A stretch of 64,000 bases of DNA from Streptomyces niveus (GTDB lineage: Bacteria; Actinomycetota; Actinomycetes; Streptomycetales; Streptomycetaceae), in the NCBI RefSeq assembly GCF_001723055.1, contig NZ_MDCR01000074.1, forward strand, positions 1 through 64,000, given 5' to 3'. Positions 22,674 through 31,404 of the stretch are shown piece after piece. Within the stretch, counting starts at the first letter, position 1. Every line of letters begins with the position of its first letter. The notes beneath the pieces were generated by a model, which was given only the letters and a program-made list of their open reading frames with translations, was not told the DNA's origin and made no database searches. The translations under genes were made by a program, and so were the position numbers.

Positions 22674-24659
22674 GTGACGTCTCTGCCGCAACTTCCGCCC
22701 CAGGTACAACACGGCCCGCAACCCGGTCACATGATCGTGTGTGGGGACGACGCGCTCGGTCACCGGCTGGCCGGTGAGCTGCGTGAGGTGTACGGGGAAC
22801 AGGTGACCCTGGTCGTCCCGCCCGTACGCGCGGAACGCAGGGATCCCGCGCCGCTCGGCGGCCGTGGCCGGGCCTCCGCGCTCATCGGGCGGATGTCGGC
22901 GGTCATGGCGCGGACGTACGGTCCCGCGACCGGTGGCCCCGACGCCAGACCCGGCGACCCCTCACTCCCGCGACTCATCGAGACGCCCGAACTCGACACG
23001 GAGGTTCTCGTGGAGGCGGGTGTGGCCGACGCGGCGGCGCTCGCGCTCGTCCACGACGACGACGAGGTCAACATCAGGACGGCTCTCGCCGCCCGGCGCC
23101 TCAACCCCCAACTGCGCCTCGTCATCCGGCTCTACAACCGCAAACTCGGCCAACATCTCGAAGACCTGCTCGACCAGGCGGCGGCCGTCGCCGTGCCCGG
23201 ACTGGACGTCGCCGCGCTCGACGCCTCCACCACCGTGCTCTCGGACGCCGACACCGCCGCCCCCGCGCTGGCGGCCACCGCCGTCGCGGGCACCAGCAAG
23301 ATCGTCCGCGCCGACGGGCTGATGCTGCGCGCCGTGGAACGCAACCCGCCCGGCCCCGGCGAGGTCGCCGACCCCGGGCTGTGCACGCTCGCCCTGCTGT
23401 CGTCGACCACCAACGACCCTGCGGGCGCGGAGGGTTCGGACAGCAGCGGCCACGACGGCCCCCGGCTGCTGCCCGACGACGCCAGCACGGCGGCGGCAAC
23501 CGGCCGGGGCACCGTGGTCCTGGAGGCCGTATCCCACGAGGGCGAGCCGCTGTCACGCCGCCGGACGTCCGGGCGAGGGGCGCCGCTGGTCTCGCTCTTC
23601 TCCCGGCGGCTGCGCTGGTCGTTCGCCGGGATCGCCGCCGCCGTGCTGGCGCTGGCCGTCGCCTCGTCGATCACCATGGACGACGACCCGCTGCACGCTA
23701 CGTACATCGTCCTGCTCGACCTGTTCGCCATCGGAGAAGCGGCCACCGGTGCGGACCTGGACCGCCAGATCATCCAACTCCTGTCCGGGGTGGCCGGGTT
23801 GCTGCTGCTGCCGGTGCTGCTCGCCGCCGTGCTCGAAGCGCTCGGCACCTTCCGCAACGCCTCCGCCCTGCGCAGGCCGCCGCGGGGCCTGTCCGGTCAC
23901 ATCGTGCTGCTCGGCCTCGGCAAGATCGGCAGCAGGGTCCTCGTACGACTGCGTGAACTCGACATACCCGTCGTGTGCGTGGAGGAGGACCCCGAGGCGC
24001 GGGGCATCGCGCTCGCACGGAGCCTGCGGGTACCGACGGTGGTCGGCGACGTGACCCAGGAGGGCGTCCTGGAGGCGGCCAAGGTCCACCGGGCGCACGC
24101 CCTGCTCGCGCTCACCAGCGTCGACGTCACCAACCTCGAAGCCGCCCTGTACGCGCGCTCGGTCAAACCGGACCTGCGGGTCGCCCTGCGGCTGTACGAC
24201 GACGAGTTCGCCACCGCCGTCTACCGGACCCTGCGCGCGGCCCACCCCCGCGCGCTCACCCGCAGCCGCAGCGTCTCCACGCTCGCCGCGCCGGCCTTCG
24301 CCATCGCCATGATGGGGCGTCAGATCCTGGGCGCGATCCCGGTCGAGCGCAAGGTACTGCTGGTCGCGGCCATCGACGTGGCCGGCCACCCGAGGCTCGA
24401 AGGGCGCACCGTGGCCGAGGTGTTCCGGCCGGGCGCCTGGCGGATCATCGCGCTGGACACGGCGGCGCCGGGGGACCGCCTCCCCGACCTCGCCGACACC
24501 CGCCGCGACCACGACGAGGACCGCACCACCGGCCTGGTCTGGGACCTGCACCCCGGCTACGTACTCCGCGCCCAGGACCGCGTCGTCCTGGCCGCGACCC
24601 GACGGGGCCTCGCCGAACTGATGGGCCGCCAGTCCGCGCCGCCGAGACCGGCGACCTAG
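22674..24659 (+). CDS. Two-RCK potassium channel-like NAD(P)-binding protein
   Basis: A 661-residue membrane protein with two TrkA-N/RCK ligand-binding domains. The first spans about residues 18-290 (HMIVCGDDALGHRLAGEL, with an insert) and the second starts at LSGHIVLLGLGKIGSRVLV near residue 405, a clear nucleotide-binding GxGxxG. Between them are two helices (SFAGIAAAVLALAVASSI and LSGVAGLLLLPVLLAAVLEAL) with a short re-entrant stretch (DLFAIGEAATGADLD) in place of the potassium filter TVGYG. It resembles plant CASTOR/POLLUX-type channels in order. Whether it conducts potassium, another ion or nothing is open. GTG start at 22674; it diverges from the Trypco2 operon across 168 bp. Confidence 0.85.
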   Translation: MTSLPQLPPQVQHGPQPGHMIVCGDDALGHRLAGELREVYGEQVTLVVPPVRAERRDPAPLGGRGRASALIGRMSAVMARTYGPATGGPDARPGDPSLPRLIETPELDTEVLVEAGVADAAALALVHDDDEVNIRTALAARRLNPQLRLVIRLYNRKLGQHLEDLLDQAAAVAVPGLDVAALDASTTVLSDADTAAPALAATAVAGTSKIVRADGLMLRAVERNPPGPGEVADPGLCTLALLSSTTNDPAGAEGSDSSGHDGPRLLPDDASTAAATGRGTVVLEAVSHEGEPLSRRRTSGRGAPLVSLFSRRLRWSFAGIAAAVLALAVASSITMDDDPLHATYIVLLDLFAIGEAATGADLDRQIIQLLSGVAGLLLLPVLLAAVLEALGTFRNASALRRPPRGLSGHIVLLGLGKIGSRVLVRLRELDIPVVCVEEDPEARGIALARSLRVPTVVGDVTQEGVLEAAKVHRAHALLALTSVDVTNLEAALYARSVKPDLRVALRLYDDEFATAVYRTLRAAHPRALTRSRSVSTLAAPAFAIAMMGRQILGAIPVERKVLLVAAIDVAGHPRLEGRTVAEVFRPGAWRIIALDTAAPGDRLPDLADTRRDHDEDRTTGLVWDLHPGYVLRAQDRVVLAATRRGLAELMGRQSAPPRPAT

Positions 24660-24708
24660 GAGGTGGGTTCGGGGCCGCCCGGGTACGGCGTCGAACCGCC
24701 ACGAGCGG

Positions 24709-24924
24709 TCAGAACCCGCCGTCCGGCACGCCGGAGTCCACGAAGACCGCGCGGGCCAGCCGACTGCCTGGCCGACCCGAACGCCCGCGTAGCCGTGTCC
24801 GGCTACCACGGCGTAGACCACGGCGCTCGACCTCGTCCACGACGTCCCGCACGTGCGGGCGCTGCCCGGCCTGCACCTCGTCCCACGCCCACGCCCACGA
24901 ACCGCCCGCCCGCCCGTGAAGAGT
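24709..24924 (-). pseudogene. Remnant of an alpha/beta hydrolase gene
   Basis: On the minus strand pieces of one hydrolase are spread over two frames: HGRAGGSWAWAWDEV and HVRDVVDEVERRGL in one, VVAGHGYAGVRVGQAVG in another (the GHGYAG nucleophile elbow has lost its Ser), then RLARAVFVDSGVPDGG back in the first. A large part after the first piece is missing and no start or C-terminus is visible. The rest of the gap between 24660 and 25098 shows nothing else I can support. Confidence 0.6.
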
Positions 24925-25098
24925 GCGAAGCAGCGGCGCGGTCCCACAGGCCGTCGCGGAACGATACCGGCCACCGTGGCGTCTGTTCTCGCCGTACTGC
25001 GGAACGTGCCGGTCCGCGTAAGACTCCGTCCCCCCGCACGTCACTCAACTGGCCTACCGTTCACGTCACTTCACTCTTATGACGGGAAGGCCGGGAAC

Positions 25099-26151
25099 AT
25101 GGGAAGACTCATGCGTACGACCGTGGCCGCGAGCGCGGCCGGAGCGCTCGCGCTGGTGGGTGTGCTGAGCCAGGCCGGTGGCGCTGTCGCCGACGAGCAG
25201 TTGGCGTACTCGTCCTCCACCGGGGTCGGGGTCCACAACGCGTACGAGAAGACGACCTTCCCGTACTTCGCCGACGCGCTGGACTCCGGTGCCGGAATGC
25301 TCGAACTCGACGTGTGGACCAATGTGTTCGGCGCGTCGTGGCGGGTCTCGCACAGCAACCCGCTGGGCAGCAACAGCAATTGCGTCAACGCCGCCAACGC
25401 CGGTGAACTCCGCACCAAGGCGCGTGACCAGGGACTGCCCGGCTGTCTCAAGGACATGAAGGTCTGGCACGACGCCAACCCCGGCCACCGGCCCATCCTG
25501 GTCAAGGTCGAGCTGAAGGACGGCTTCCAGAACAACGGCGGACGCGGCCCCGCCGCGCTCGACGCGCTGCTCACCTCCACGCTCGGCGACGCGCTCTACC
25601 GCCCCGCCGACCTCGTCGGCGGCAACGCCGACCTCGACAGCGCCGTCCAGGAGCGCGGCTGGCCGGCCCGCTCCGCGCTCGCGGGCAAGTTCATCTTCGA
25701 GCTGATCCCCGGCACCGTCGAGCAGGCGAACCCCCTCGACACCCTGTGGACCGACCGCGAGTACGCCACCCACCTGCGCGACCTCGCCGCCGCCGGCCGG
25801 CTCGGCCAGGCGGCGGCCTTCCCCGCCGTGCTCGGCGCCGCGGCCCCGGACCCCCGTACCCGGTACGCGGACGCCTCGATCCGGCCGTGGTTCGTCGTCT
25901 TCGACGGCTCCGCGTCCACGTACGCCGCCGCGGGCTTCGACAGCGCCTGGTACGACCAGCGGCACTACCTCGTGGTCATGACGGACGCGCACGCGGTGGC
26001 GCCCGCCATCGACGGCACGAACCCGACGGAGGCGCAGGCACGCGACCGCGTCGCGCTCCTGGCGGGCCGGCACGCGAGCATCGCGTCGTCGGACTGGAAC
26101 GCGCTGCCCTCCGTGCTCTCCACGGTCCTGGAGCGCGGCGCCGCCCAGTAG
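25099..26151 (+). CDS. Secreted phosphatidylinositol-specific phospholipase C-like protein
   Basis: A 350-residue exported enzyme of the PI-PLC-like phosphodiesterase superfamily (TIM-barrel). The N-terminus (MGRLMRTTVAASAAGALALV) is a signal peptide cut near GGAVADEQ; the ATG at 25111 is an alternative start. Conserved elements are GVHNAYEKTTFPYFADALD with the first catalytic His, MLELDVWTN with metal-binding acids, and the second His in WRVSHSNPLGS. The later IRPWFVVFDGSA and WYDQRHYLVVM strands complete the barrel. It likely cleaves a phosphodiester in a lipid or cell-wall polymer outside the cell. It stands as a single gene closed by the terminator at 26160. Confidence 0.85.
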   Translation: MGRLMRTTVAASAAGALALVGVLSQAGGAVADEQLAYSSSTGVGVHNAYEKTTFPYFADALDSGAGMLELDVWTNVFGASWRVSHSNPLGSNSNCVNAANAGELRTKARDQGLPGCLKDMKVWHDANPGHRPILVKVELKDGFQNNGGRGPAALDALLTSTLGDALYRPADLVGGNADLDSAVQERGWPARSALAGKFIFELIPGTVEQANPLDTLWTDREYATHLRDLAAAGRLGQAAAFPAVLGAAAPDPRTRYADASIRPWFVVFDGSASTYAAAGFDSAWYDQRHYLVVMTDAHAVAPAIDGTNPTEAQARDRVALLAGRHASIASSDWNALPSVLSTVLERGAAQ

Positions 26152-26159
26152 CCGGCGAG

Positions 26160-26192
26160 CGGGTTGCGCGGTCCCCCGTGCCGCGCAACCCG
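26160..26192. terminator. Bidirectional terminator between PI-PLC and SDR genes
   Basis: CGGGTTGCGCGG (26160-26171) and CCGCGCAACCCG (26181-26192) form a perfect 12-bp stem with a nine-base loop, between genes converging at 26151 and 26218. A 12-bp motif GTCAGATCCCCG occurs twice just after it (about 26199 and 26217). Confidence 0.85.
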
Positions 26193-26217
26193 TCCCCGGT
26201 CAGATCCCCGTCCCCCG

Positions 26218-27150
26218 TCAGATCCCCGCGAGCTGACCCCCGTCGACCAGCACCACCGAGCCCGTCTGGAAGGCGAAGTCCGGGGAGGCCAGGCCCAGCG
26301 CGGCGCTCGCCATCTCCTCCGGGGTCGCCATGCGCTTCAGCGCGTCGATCCCCTGCCTGCCGAACTCGGCCTTGGCCGCCGCCCATTCCCCGTCCGTCAG
26401 CCCGTCGGGACGGTGGACGTCCAGCATCGGGGTGTCGGTCATCCCCGGTGCCAGCGCCACGACGCGGATGCCGTGCGTGCCGTTCTCGATGGCCGCCGCC
26501 TGGACGAGACCGGTCACACCGCCCTTGCTCGACGTGTAACTGCCCAGCCCCGAACGGGTCATGAACTGGTTGGACGAACCGGTCACGATGACGACGCCGC
26601 CGCCACGCGCCCGCAGGTGGGGGATCTGGTACTTCAACGCCAGGAAGACACCACGTGTGTTGGTGAGCGCGACGTCGTCGAAGTCCTCGACCGTCACCTC
26701 GTGCAGATCGGTGAACGGCTTCTGGATTCCCGCGTTGTTGAGGGCGACGTCCAGGCCGTCGTAACGGTCAACCACCCGGTCCACGAAGGACTTCACCTCG
26801 GCGGGGCGACGCACGTCCGCCCTGATGAACGTCGCCTCACCGCCCGCCGCCCGGATCTCGCGCTCGACCTCCTTACCGAGGCGCTCCCGGCGACCGCAGA
26901 AACCGACCTTGGCCCCCTCGGCGGCGAACGCGACGGCCGCCGCCCGGCCGATGCCCGACGTCGCGCCGGTGACAAGGACGGTCCTGCCCTCGTACCGGCC
27001 GCCGCCGCCCTTGCCCCGTCCGGCGGTCGGGAATCCCGCGGCGCCCGCCGCCGGCGCCCCGAACGCCAGTCCCGCCGCCGCGGTCGCCGCCGCCGCGCCA
27101 CCCAGCAGGGTGCGCCGGCTCACGGGACCGGTTCCTGTTCTGCCCTTCAC
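26218..27150 (-). CDS. Tat-exported short-chain dehydrogenase/reductase
   Basis: A 310-residue SDR oxidoreductase with an N-terminal twin-arginine signal (SRRTLLGGAAAATAAAGLAF), unusual for an NAD(P)H enzyme and suggesting export in folded form with cofactor, or anchoring. The start is the GTG at 27150, ten bases after GAGGAGGA. The Rossmann motif is TGATSGIG, the structural motif NNAG (LNNAGIQKP), and the catalytic Ser-Tyr-Lys set is TGSSNQ then SYTSSKGG. The C-terminus VDGGQLAGI is the usual SDR end. The substrate is unknown. It diverges from a two-component system, with a long inverted repeat between them. Confidence 0.9.
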   Translation of the reverse strand: MKGRTGTGPVSRRTLLGGAAAATAAAGLAFGAPAAGAAGFPTAGRGKGGGGRYEGRTVLVTGATSGIGRAAAVAFAAEGAKVGFCGRRERLGKEVEREIRAAGGEATFIRADVRRPAEVKSFVDRVVDRYDGLDVALNNAGIQKPFTDLHEVTVEDFDDVALTNTRGVFLALKYQIPHLRARGGGVVIVTGSSNQFMTRSGLGSYTSSKGGVTGLVQAAAIENGTHGIRVVALAPGMTDTPMLDVHRPDGLTDGEWAAAKAEFGRQGIDALKRMATPEEMASAALGLASPDFAFQTGSVVLVDGGQLAGI

Positions 27151-27208
27151 GACAGTCCTCCTCGTCAGTGCGTGCCCCCGTCGCCGACGACTCTTCGGCA
27201 TCGCCGCA

Positions 27209-27266
27209 CCCCGCACATCCGCCGTAAGACGGCCCGGCGGCACCGACTTTCGTCGAATGTGCGGGG
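27209..27266. promoter_or_regulatory. Long inverted repeat in the divergent SDR / two-component promoter region
   Basis: CCCCGCACAT (27209-27218) and ATGTGCGGGG (27257-27266) are perfect complements, and the next ten bases inwards on each side match at about seven positions, giving 20-bp arms across 58 bp. It sits 59 bp from the SDR start and 26 bp from the kinase start. A binding site for the adjacent response regulator controlling both genes is the natural guess. Confidence 0.5.
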
Positions 27267-27291
27267 CGGACCGGCTCCCTACGATGGGCGG

Positions 27292-28488
27292 ATGACGACA
27301 ACGGACGCCCACCCGCGCGATCGTGTGACGACGTTGCTGCACTGTCGGCTGCTGCGGGCGGCGGCGTTCGCGCTCGTGTCGTACAAGGCGGTGTACGACG
27401 GCCTGACGGCCGAAGCGGGGATCGTCGACGGTGCGGCGGCGAGCGCGCTGGTCGCCGCCGGGATCTGTGCAGCGCTGCCGCTGTACCGGCGGCTGCCGGT
27501 CGCGGTCGCCGCGCTGGCCGTGGCCGGGTTCCTGCTGGAGAGCCAGATCTGGCCCGTACTGATCGCCCTGTACTGCGTGACGGTCCGGCGCCCGGCGCCG
27601 GTCGCGATCGGGCTCACCGCTCTGGCCTTCGTACCCGCCGCCTACGGGCCCTTCCGCGAGCTGGTGAACATGGACCAGGTCAGCTATCTGCCGTGCGCGG
27701 TCGTGACGGTCCCGCTGGCCTTCGGCCTCGCGGCGCGCAGCCACCTGCGGCTCGCCCGGTCGCTGGCCCGCCAGCTCGACCACCTGGAGGCCGCGAACCG
27801 GCTGCGCGACGAGCGCGTACGGCTCGCCGAACGCGCGCGCATCGCAAGGGAGATGCACGACGTGCTCGCCCACCGGCTGAGCCTGCTCGTCCTGCACACC
27901 GGCGTGCTCCAGCGGCGCGGCGCGGAGGCACCCGACGCGGTACGGGAACGGCTCGGCCTGCTGCGTGACACCAGCGCCCACGCGCTGGACGACCTGCGGG
28001 ACCTGCTGGGGGCGCTGCGCGACCACGAGGGCCCGGCGCCGCTCGGCCCGACCGTGGACGACCTGCCGTCGCTGATCGCCGAGTCGGAGGCGGCGGGGAC
28101 CCGGGTGCGCGGCGCGGTGGACGAGGCCGGGGAACTGCCGGGGCTGCCCGCCGCCGTACGGCTGGCGGTGCACCGCATCGTCCAGGAGGCCCTCACCAAC
28201 GCCCGTAAACACGCCCCCGGCGAACCGGTCGACCTCACCGTCACGGTGCGACGCTCGCACTCCCGGGTGGAGATCAGGGCCGCCAACAGCTGCCCGCCGC
28301 AGCCCACTTCACCCGGCACGCCACGCGGTTACGGCCTGGTGGGTGTCGGGGAACGGGTGGCTGCGCTGCACGGCGAACTGACCACCGGCCGCGGCGACGA
28401 CGGCCGTTTCGTCCTCCGGGCCCAACTGCCGGTCCCGCCGCATCATTCGACGGCGGGCGCGCGGCGGATGGCCGGGGCGGTTCGGTGA
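27292..28488 (+). CDS. Sensor histidine kinase, NarL-type
   Basis: A 398-residue kinase. Five or so membrane segments fill residues 20-150 with no large external domain. The HisKA_3 motif is RIAREMHDVLAHRL with phosphoacceptor His189; the ATPase has the N-box AVHRIVQEALTNARKHAPG and the G-box GYGLVGVGERVAAL. The second ATPase box is degenerate (RAANSCPP where a DNG-type motif is expected), which may lower but need not abolish ATP binding. The ATG at 27292 has no strong ribosome site. The stop overlaps the GTG of the response regulator gene (GTGA, 28485-28488), so both are translated together. Confidence 0.92.
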   Translation: MTTTDAHPRDRVTTLLHCRLLRAAAFALVSYKAVYDGLTAEAGIVDGAAASALVAAGICAALPLYRRLPVAVAALAVAGFLLESQIWPVLIALYCVTVRRPAPVAIGLTALAFVPAAYGPFRELVNMDQVSYLPCAVVTVPLAFGLAARSHLRLARSLARQLDHLEAANRLRDERVRLAERARIAREMHDVLAHRLSLLVLHTGVLQRRGAEAPDAVRERLGLLRDTSAHALDDLRDLLGALRDHEGPAPLGPTVDDLPSLIAESEAAGTRVRGAVDEAGELPGLPAAVRLAVHRIVQEALTNARKHAPGEPVDLTVTVRRSHSRVEIRAANSCPPQPTSPGTPRGYGLVGVGERVAALHGELTTGRGDDGRFVLRAQLPVPPHHSTAGARRMAGAVR

Positions 28489-29153
28489 ACGACGTGCACG
28501 CACGGCGGCCGATCAAGGTACTCGTCGTGGACGACGACCCGTTCGTGAGGGCGGGACTCGTCGACCTCGTCGCCACCGACGACGGACTGGAACTGGTCGG
28601 CGAGGCGGGCGACGGGCGCGCCGCCGTGGAGACGGCGAGCCGCCTCCGTACGGATGTCGCGCTGGTCGACATCCGGATGCCGGTGATGGACGGCATCGCC
28701 GCGACGAGCGCGCTGCGGGCGCTGCCCTGGCCACCGGCCGTGGCCGTGCTCACCACGTTCGATCTGGACGAGTACGTGTACGGGGCGCTGGAGGCGGGTG
28801 CGGCGGGTTTTCTCCTGAAGGACACCGCGCCGGACGAGATCCTGCGCGCGGTACGGATCGTGGCCGAGGGCGGCGCGATGCTCTCCCCGACGGTGACCCG
28901 CACGGTCATCAGCCGGTTCCACCGCCCCGACGCGGCACGCACCCGCGCCGCGAGGGAGGCGGCGGCACGGCTCACCCCGAGGGAGCGCCAGGTACTCGCG
29001 ACGCTCGCGGACGGCATGACCAACGCGGACATCGGCGAGCTGCTGCGGTTGCGTGAGTCGACGGTGAAGGCTCATGTGAGCCGCATCCTCACCGAGTTGG
29101 GCGTCTCGAACCGCGTACAGGCGGCGATGGTGGCGAGGGATCTGGCGTCGTGA
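28485..29153 (+). CDS. LuxR/NarL-type response regulator
   Basis: A 222-residue regulator with an N-terminal receiver domain (acidic pocket VVDDD, phosphoacceptor Asp62 in ALVDIRMPVMDG, switch Thr in AVLTTF and Lys in FLLKDT) and a C-terminal LuxR helix-turn-helix (LTPRERQVLATLADG, then STVKAHVSRILTELG). All catalytic residues are present. The partner is the kinase encoded just before it. The inverted repeat at 27209-27266 is a plausible binding site, which would make the adjacent SDR gene a target. Confidence 0.95.
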   Translation: MNDVHARRPIKVLVVDDDPFVRAGLVDLVATDDGLELVGEAGDGRAAVETASRLRTDVALVDIRMPVMDGIAATSALRALPWPPAVAVLTTFDLDEYVYGALEAGAAGFLLKDTAPDEILRAVRIVAEGGAMLSPTVTRTVISRFHRPDAARTRAAREAAARLTPRERQVLATLADGMTNADIGELLRLRESTVKAHVSRILTELGVSNRVQAAMVARDLAS

Positions 29154-29787
29154 CGGGTGTGGGTGGGAGCTCGGTCGCGGGCGCGACGCGGGTGCGACGC
29201 GGGTGCGACGCGGACGCCGTGCGGCGTCGACGGTGGATGGGACTTGTTTTGCGTGCCGGGGGCGTGGGTGGCGACCTTGGTTGCGACGCGGGTTCGCCGT
29301 GTCCGGGGGCGCGGCCGAGGCGTTCGAGGGGACGGCCCGTTCGTCGGTCGCGTCGTGCGCTCAGCGGCGTGGACGCCGTGCGGCGCTGAGGTGGGCGGGA
29401 CTTCGCGCCTCGTGACGCGGGGCGTGGGTGGCAGCCCGGTCGCCGTGCGGGGGCGTGGCCGAGGCGTTTGAGAGGACGGTCGGTTCGTCGGTCGCGTCGT
29501 GCGCACAGACGCGTGGAGGTTTGTGCGGCGCCGACGGGGTCTCGTGACGAAGCGCGTGGCGGCGGCCCGGTCGTGAGGCGGGTTCGCCGTGCGGGTGGGG
29601 AGGGTGAGGCGATCGGGCGCGACGATGTCGCGTGGCGGCGGAACGGGGTTCGCGACCTGGGCCGTCGGGCCCGGCTCGCGCCGGACCGACCAACCCGCCT
29701 GGGCTCCGGGCCCGGCTCGCGGTGGCCCGACCACCAAGCCGGGGGCGCCCCGACCGGCCGGCACGCACCGCATCCCCGGCCGGCCCC
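29154..29787. repeat. Non-coding, repeat-rich intergenic stretch
   Basis: 634 bp between convergent genes with no gene I can support; short arginine-rich frames exist on both strands but none has a start, ribosome site or recognisable product. It opens with three 11-bp copies of GCGACGCGGGT (29183-29215, last copy diverged). Two near-identical ~66-bp blocks follow, at 29295-29362 and 29441-29506; each holds GGCCGAGGCGTT and GTTCGTCGGTCGCGTCGTGC and each lies about 145 bp from the other. Shorter echoes of the same words recur up to 29600. It looks like a decaying long-period tandem repeat. Confidence 0.7.
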
Positions 29788-31305
29788 CTACGTACCCAGC
29801 ACCGTCTCCACCGTGTCCGCGTCCTCCGCCCGTTTGTCCTCGCGGTGGCGCAGCACTCGCGCGAACCGTAGCGTCACCCCCGCCGGGTAGCGGGTCGAGC
29901 GCTGGAGGCCGTCGTAGGCGATCTCCACCACCAGCTCCGGACGTACCCGCACCGTGAAACCGTCGTCGTCCAGGGCGAGTTCCTTCAGCCGTGTCGTCTG
30001 CCACTCCAGCATCGCGTCCGTCAGGCCCTTGAACGTCTTGCCCAGCATCACGAACGAGCCGTCCGGCTGACGAGCGCCCAGGTGGAGGTTCGACAGGCGG
30101 CCCGTGCGTCTGCCGTGGCCCCACTCCGCCGCCAGCACCACGAGATCCAGCGTGTGGACCGGCTTGACCTTCACCCAGCCGGCCCCGCGCCGGCCCGCGC
30201 TGTACGGGGTGTCGAGCGCCTTGATCACCACGCCCTCGTGGCCCCGGTCCAGCGTGGCCCGCCAGAACTCCGCCGCCTCCGCGCTGTCCGGCGCGGGCAC
30301 CACCACCCGCCGTACCCGCATCGGCTCCGGGACCAGCCGGTCCAGCGTCGTACGGCGTTCGGTGTACGACAGGTCCAGCAGGTCCTCGCCGTCGGCGGCC
30401 AGCACGTCGAAGAAGACCGGCGACAGCGGTACGGCCACCGCCGCCGCCGTGACGTCGGTGCGCGAGCCGACCCGCCCCGCGACCTCCTGGAACGGCCGGG
30501 GCCTGCCGTCCGCGTCCAGCGCGATGACCTCCCCGTCCAGGATGAGGCGGTCACCCTCCAGCGCCAGCGCGGCGGCCGTCACCTCGGGCAGCCGGTCGGT
30601 GATGTCGTCGAGGGTGCGGGTGTAGACGCGTACCGCGTCACCCCGCCGGTGGACCTGGACCCGGATCCCGTCGAGCTTCTCCTCCACGGCGCACGGCGCC
30701 AGCTTCTCCACGGCCTCCGCCACACTCCCGGCCGTCTGCGCCAGCATCGGCAGTACGGGGCGGCCCACGGTCAGCCGGAACTCCGCGAGCGCCTCGGGGC
30801 CGTCCGCCAGCAGCCGTTCGGCGACGCTCTGGAGCGACCCCGCCAGCATCACCGCACGGCGGACGTCGGCGGACGGGGCCCCTGTCGCCTGCGCGAGCGC
30901 CTCCCCGGCGACGGCGTCCAGCGCGCCCTGGCGCACCTCACCGGAGAGCAGCGCGATCAGGAACCGCTGTTCCTCCCCGGTCGCCGCGCCCAGCAGCGCC
31001 TGCACGAGCCGTCTGCGTTCGGCCTGCGAGCCGGGCCCCGCGACGGCGGCGAGCGCGGTGACCGCGTCGTCCGCCTCACGGATGGTCAGCGTCGCCGTGT
31101 CCGCCGCCGGTACGGGGTCCTTGAGCGCCTGCCAGCCGACACCGATCCGCCCCTGAGGCAGCCGGCCGGCCAGCCACGGGATGACGACCGGTACGTCGGC
31201 GGGCCCGGCCGCGCGGAAGAGTTCGGCCAGCAGGGCGATCTTCCGGGACCGCGCCGACGTCGCGGCGACCTCCTGCGAGACATGGGCGAGCGTGGCCAGC
31301 AGCAT
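29788..31305 (-). CDS. lig: ATP-dependent DNA ligase
   Basis: A 505-residue ATP-dependent ligase, additional to the NAD-dependent ligase every bacterium has, and probably used in repair. The start is the ATG at 31305 (MLLATLAHVSQEVAATS); the in-frame start at 31359 adds a basic leader. An N-terminal helical DNA-binding domain (1-190) precedes the catalytic core. Motif I is EEKLDGIRVQVH with the AMP-accepting Lys210, motif III is VFFDVLAADGEDLLD, motif IV is HEGVVIKALDTPY, motif V is GWVKVKPVHTLDLVV, and the OB-fold domain follows. The layout is that of mycobacterial LigB. It diverges from the MpaB-type gene with 99 bp between. Confidence 0.94.
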   Translation of the reverse strand: MLLATLAHVSQEVAATSARSRKIALLAELFRAAGPADVPVVIPWLAGRLPQGRIGVGWQALKDPVPAADTATLTIREADDAVTALAAVAGPGSQAERRRLVQALLGAATGEEQRFLIALLSGEVRQGALDAVAGEALAQATGAPSADVRRAVMLAGSLQSVAERLLADGPEALAEFRLTVGRPVLPMLAQTAGSVAEAVEKLAPCAVEEKLDGIRVQVHRRGDAVRVYTRTLDDITDRLPEVTAAALALEGDRLILDGEVIALDADGRPRPFQEVAGRVGSRTDVTAAAVAVPLSPVFFDVLAADGEDLLDLSYTERRTTLDRLVPEPMRVRRVVVPAPDSAEAAEFWRATLDRGHEGVVIKALDTPYSAGRRGAGWVKVKPVHTLDLVVLAAEWGHGRRTGRLSNLHLGARQPDGSFVMLGKTFKGLTDAMLEWQTTRLKELALDDDGFTVRVRPELVVEIAYDGLQRSTRYPAGVTLRFARVLRHREDKRAEDADTVETVLGT

Positions 31306-31404
31306 GCGCCCATCCTGCAACGCCCGGCGCCCACGCGCCCGGCGGGACCAGGAGAGCATCCCCTAACCTGGGCAGTCCGGCCGGCAGCGGAGGTGGGAGC
31401 CACG

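Noticed and set aside
29154..29770. Short arginine-rich frames in the repeat-rich gap as genes
   Set aside because: No ribosome sites, no recognisable product, and overlapping frames on both strands look equally good.
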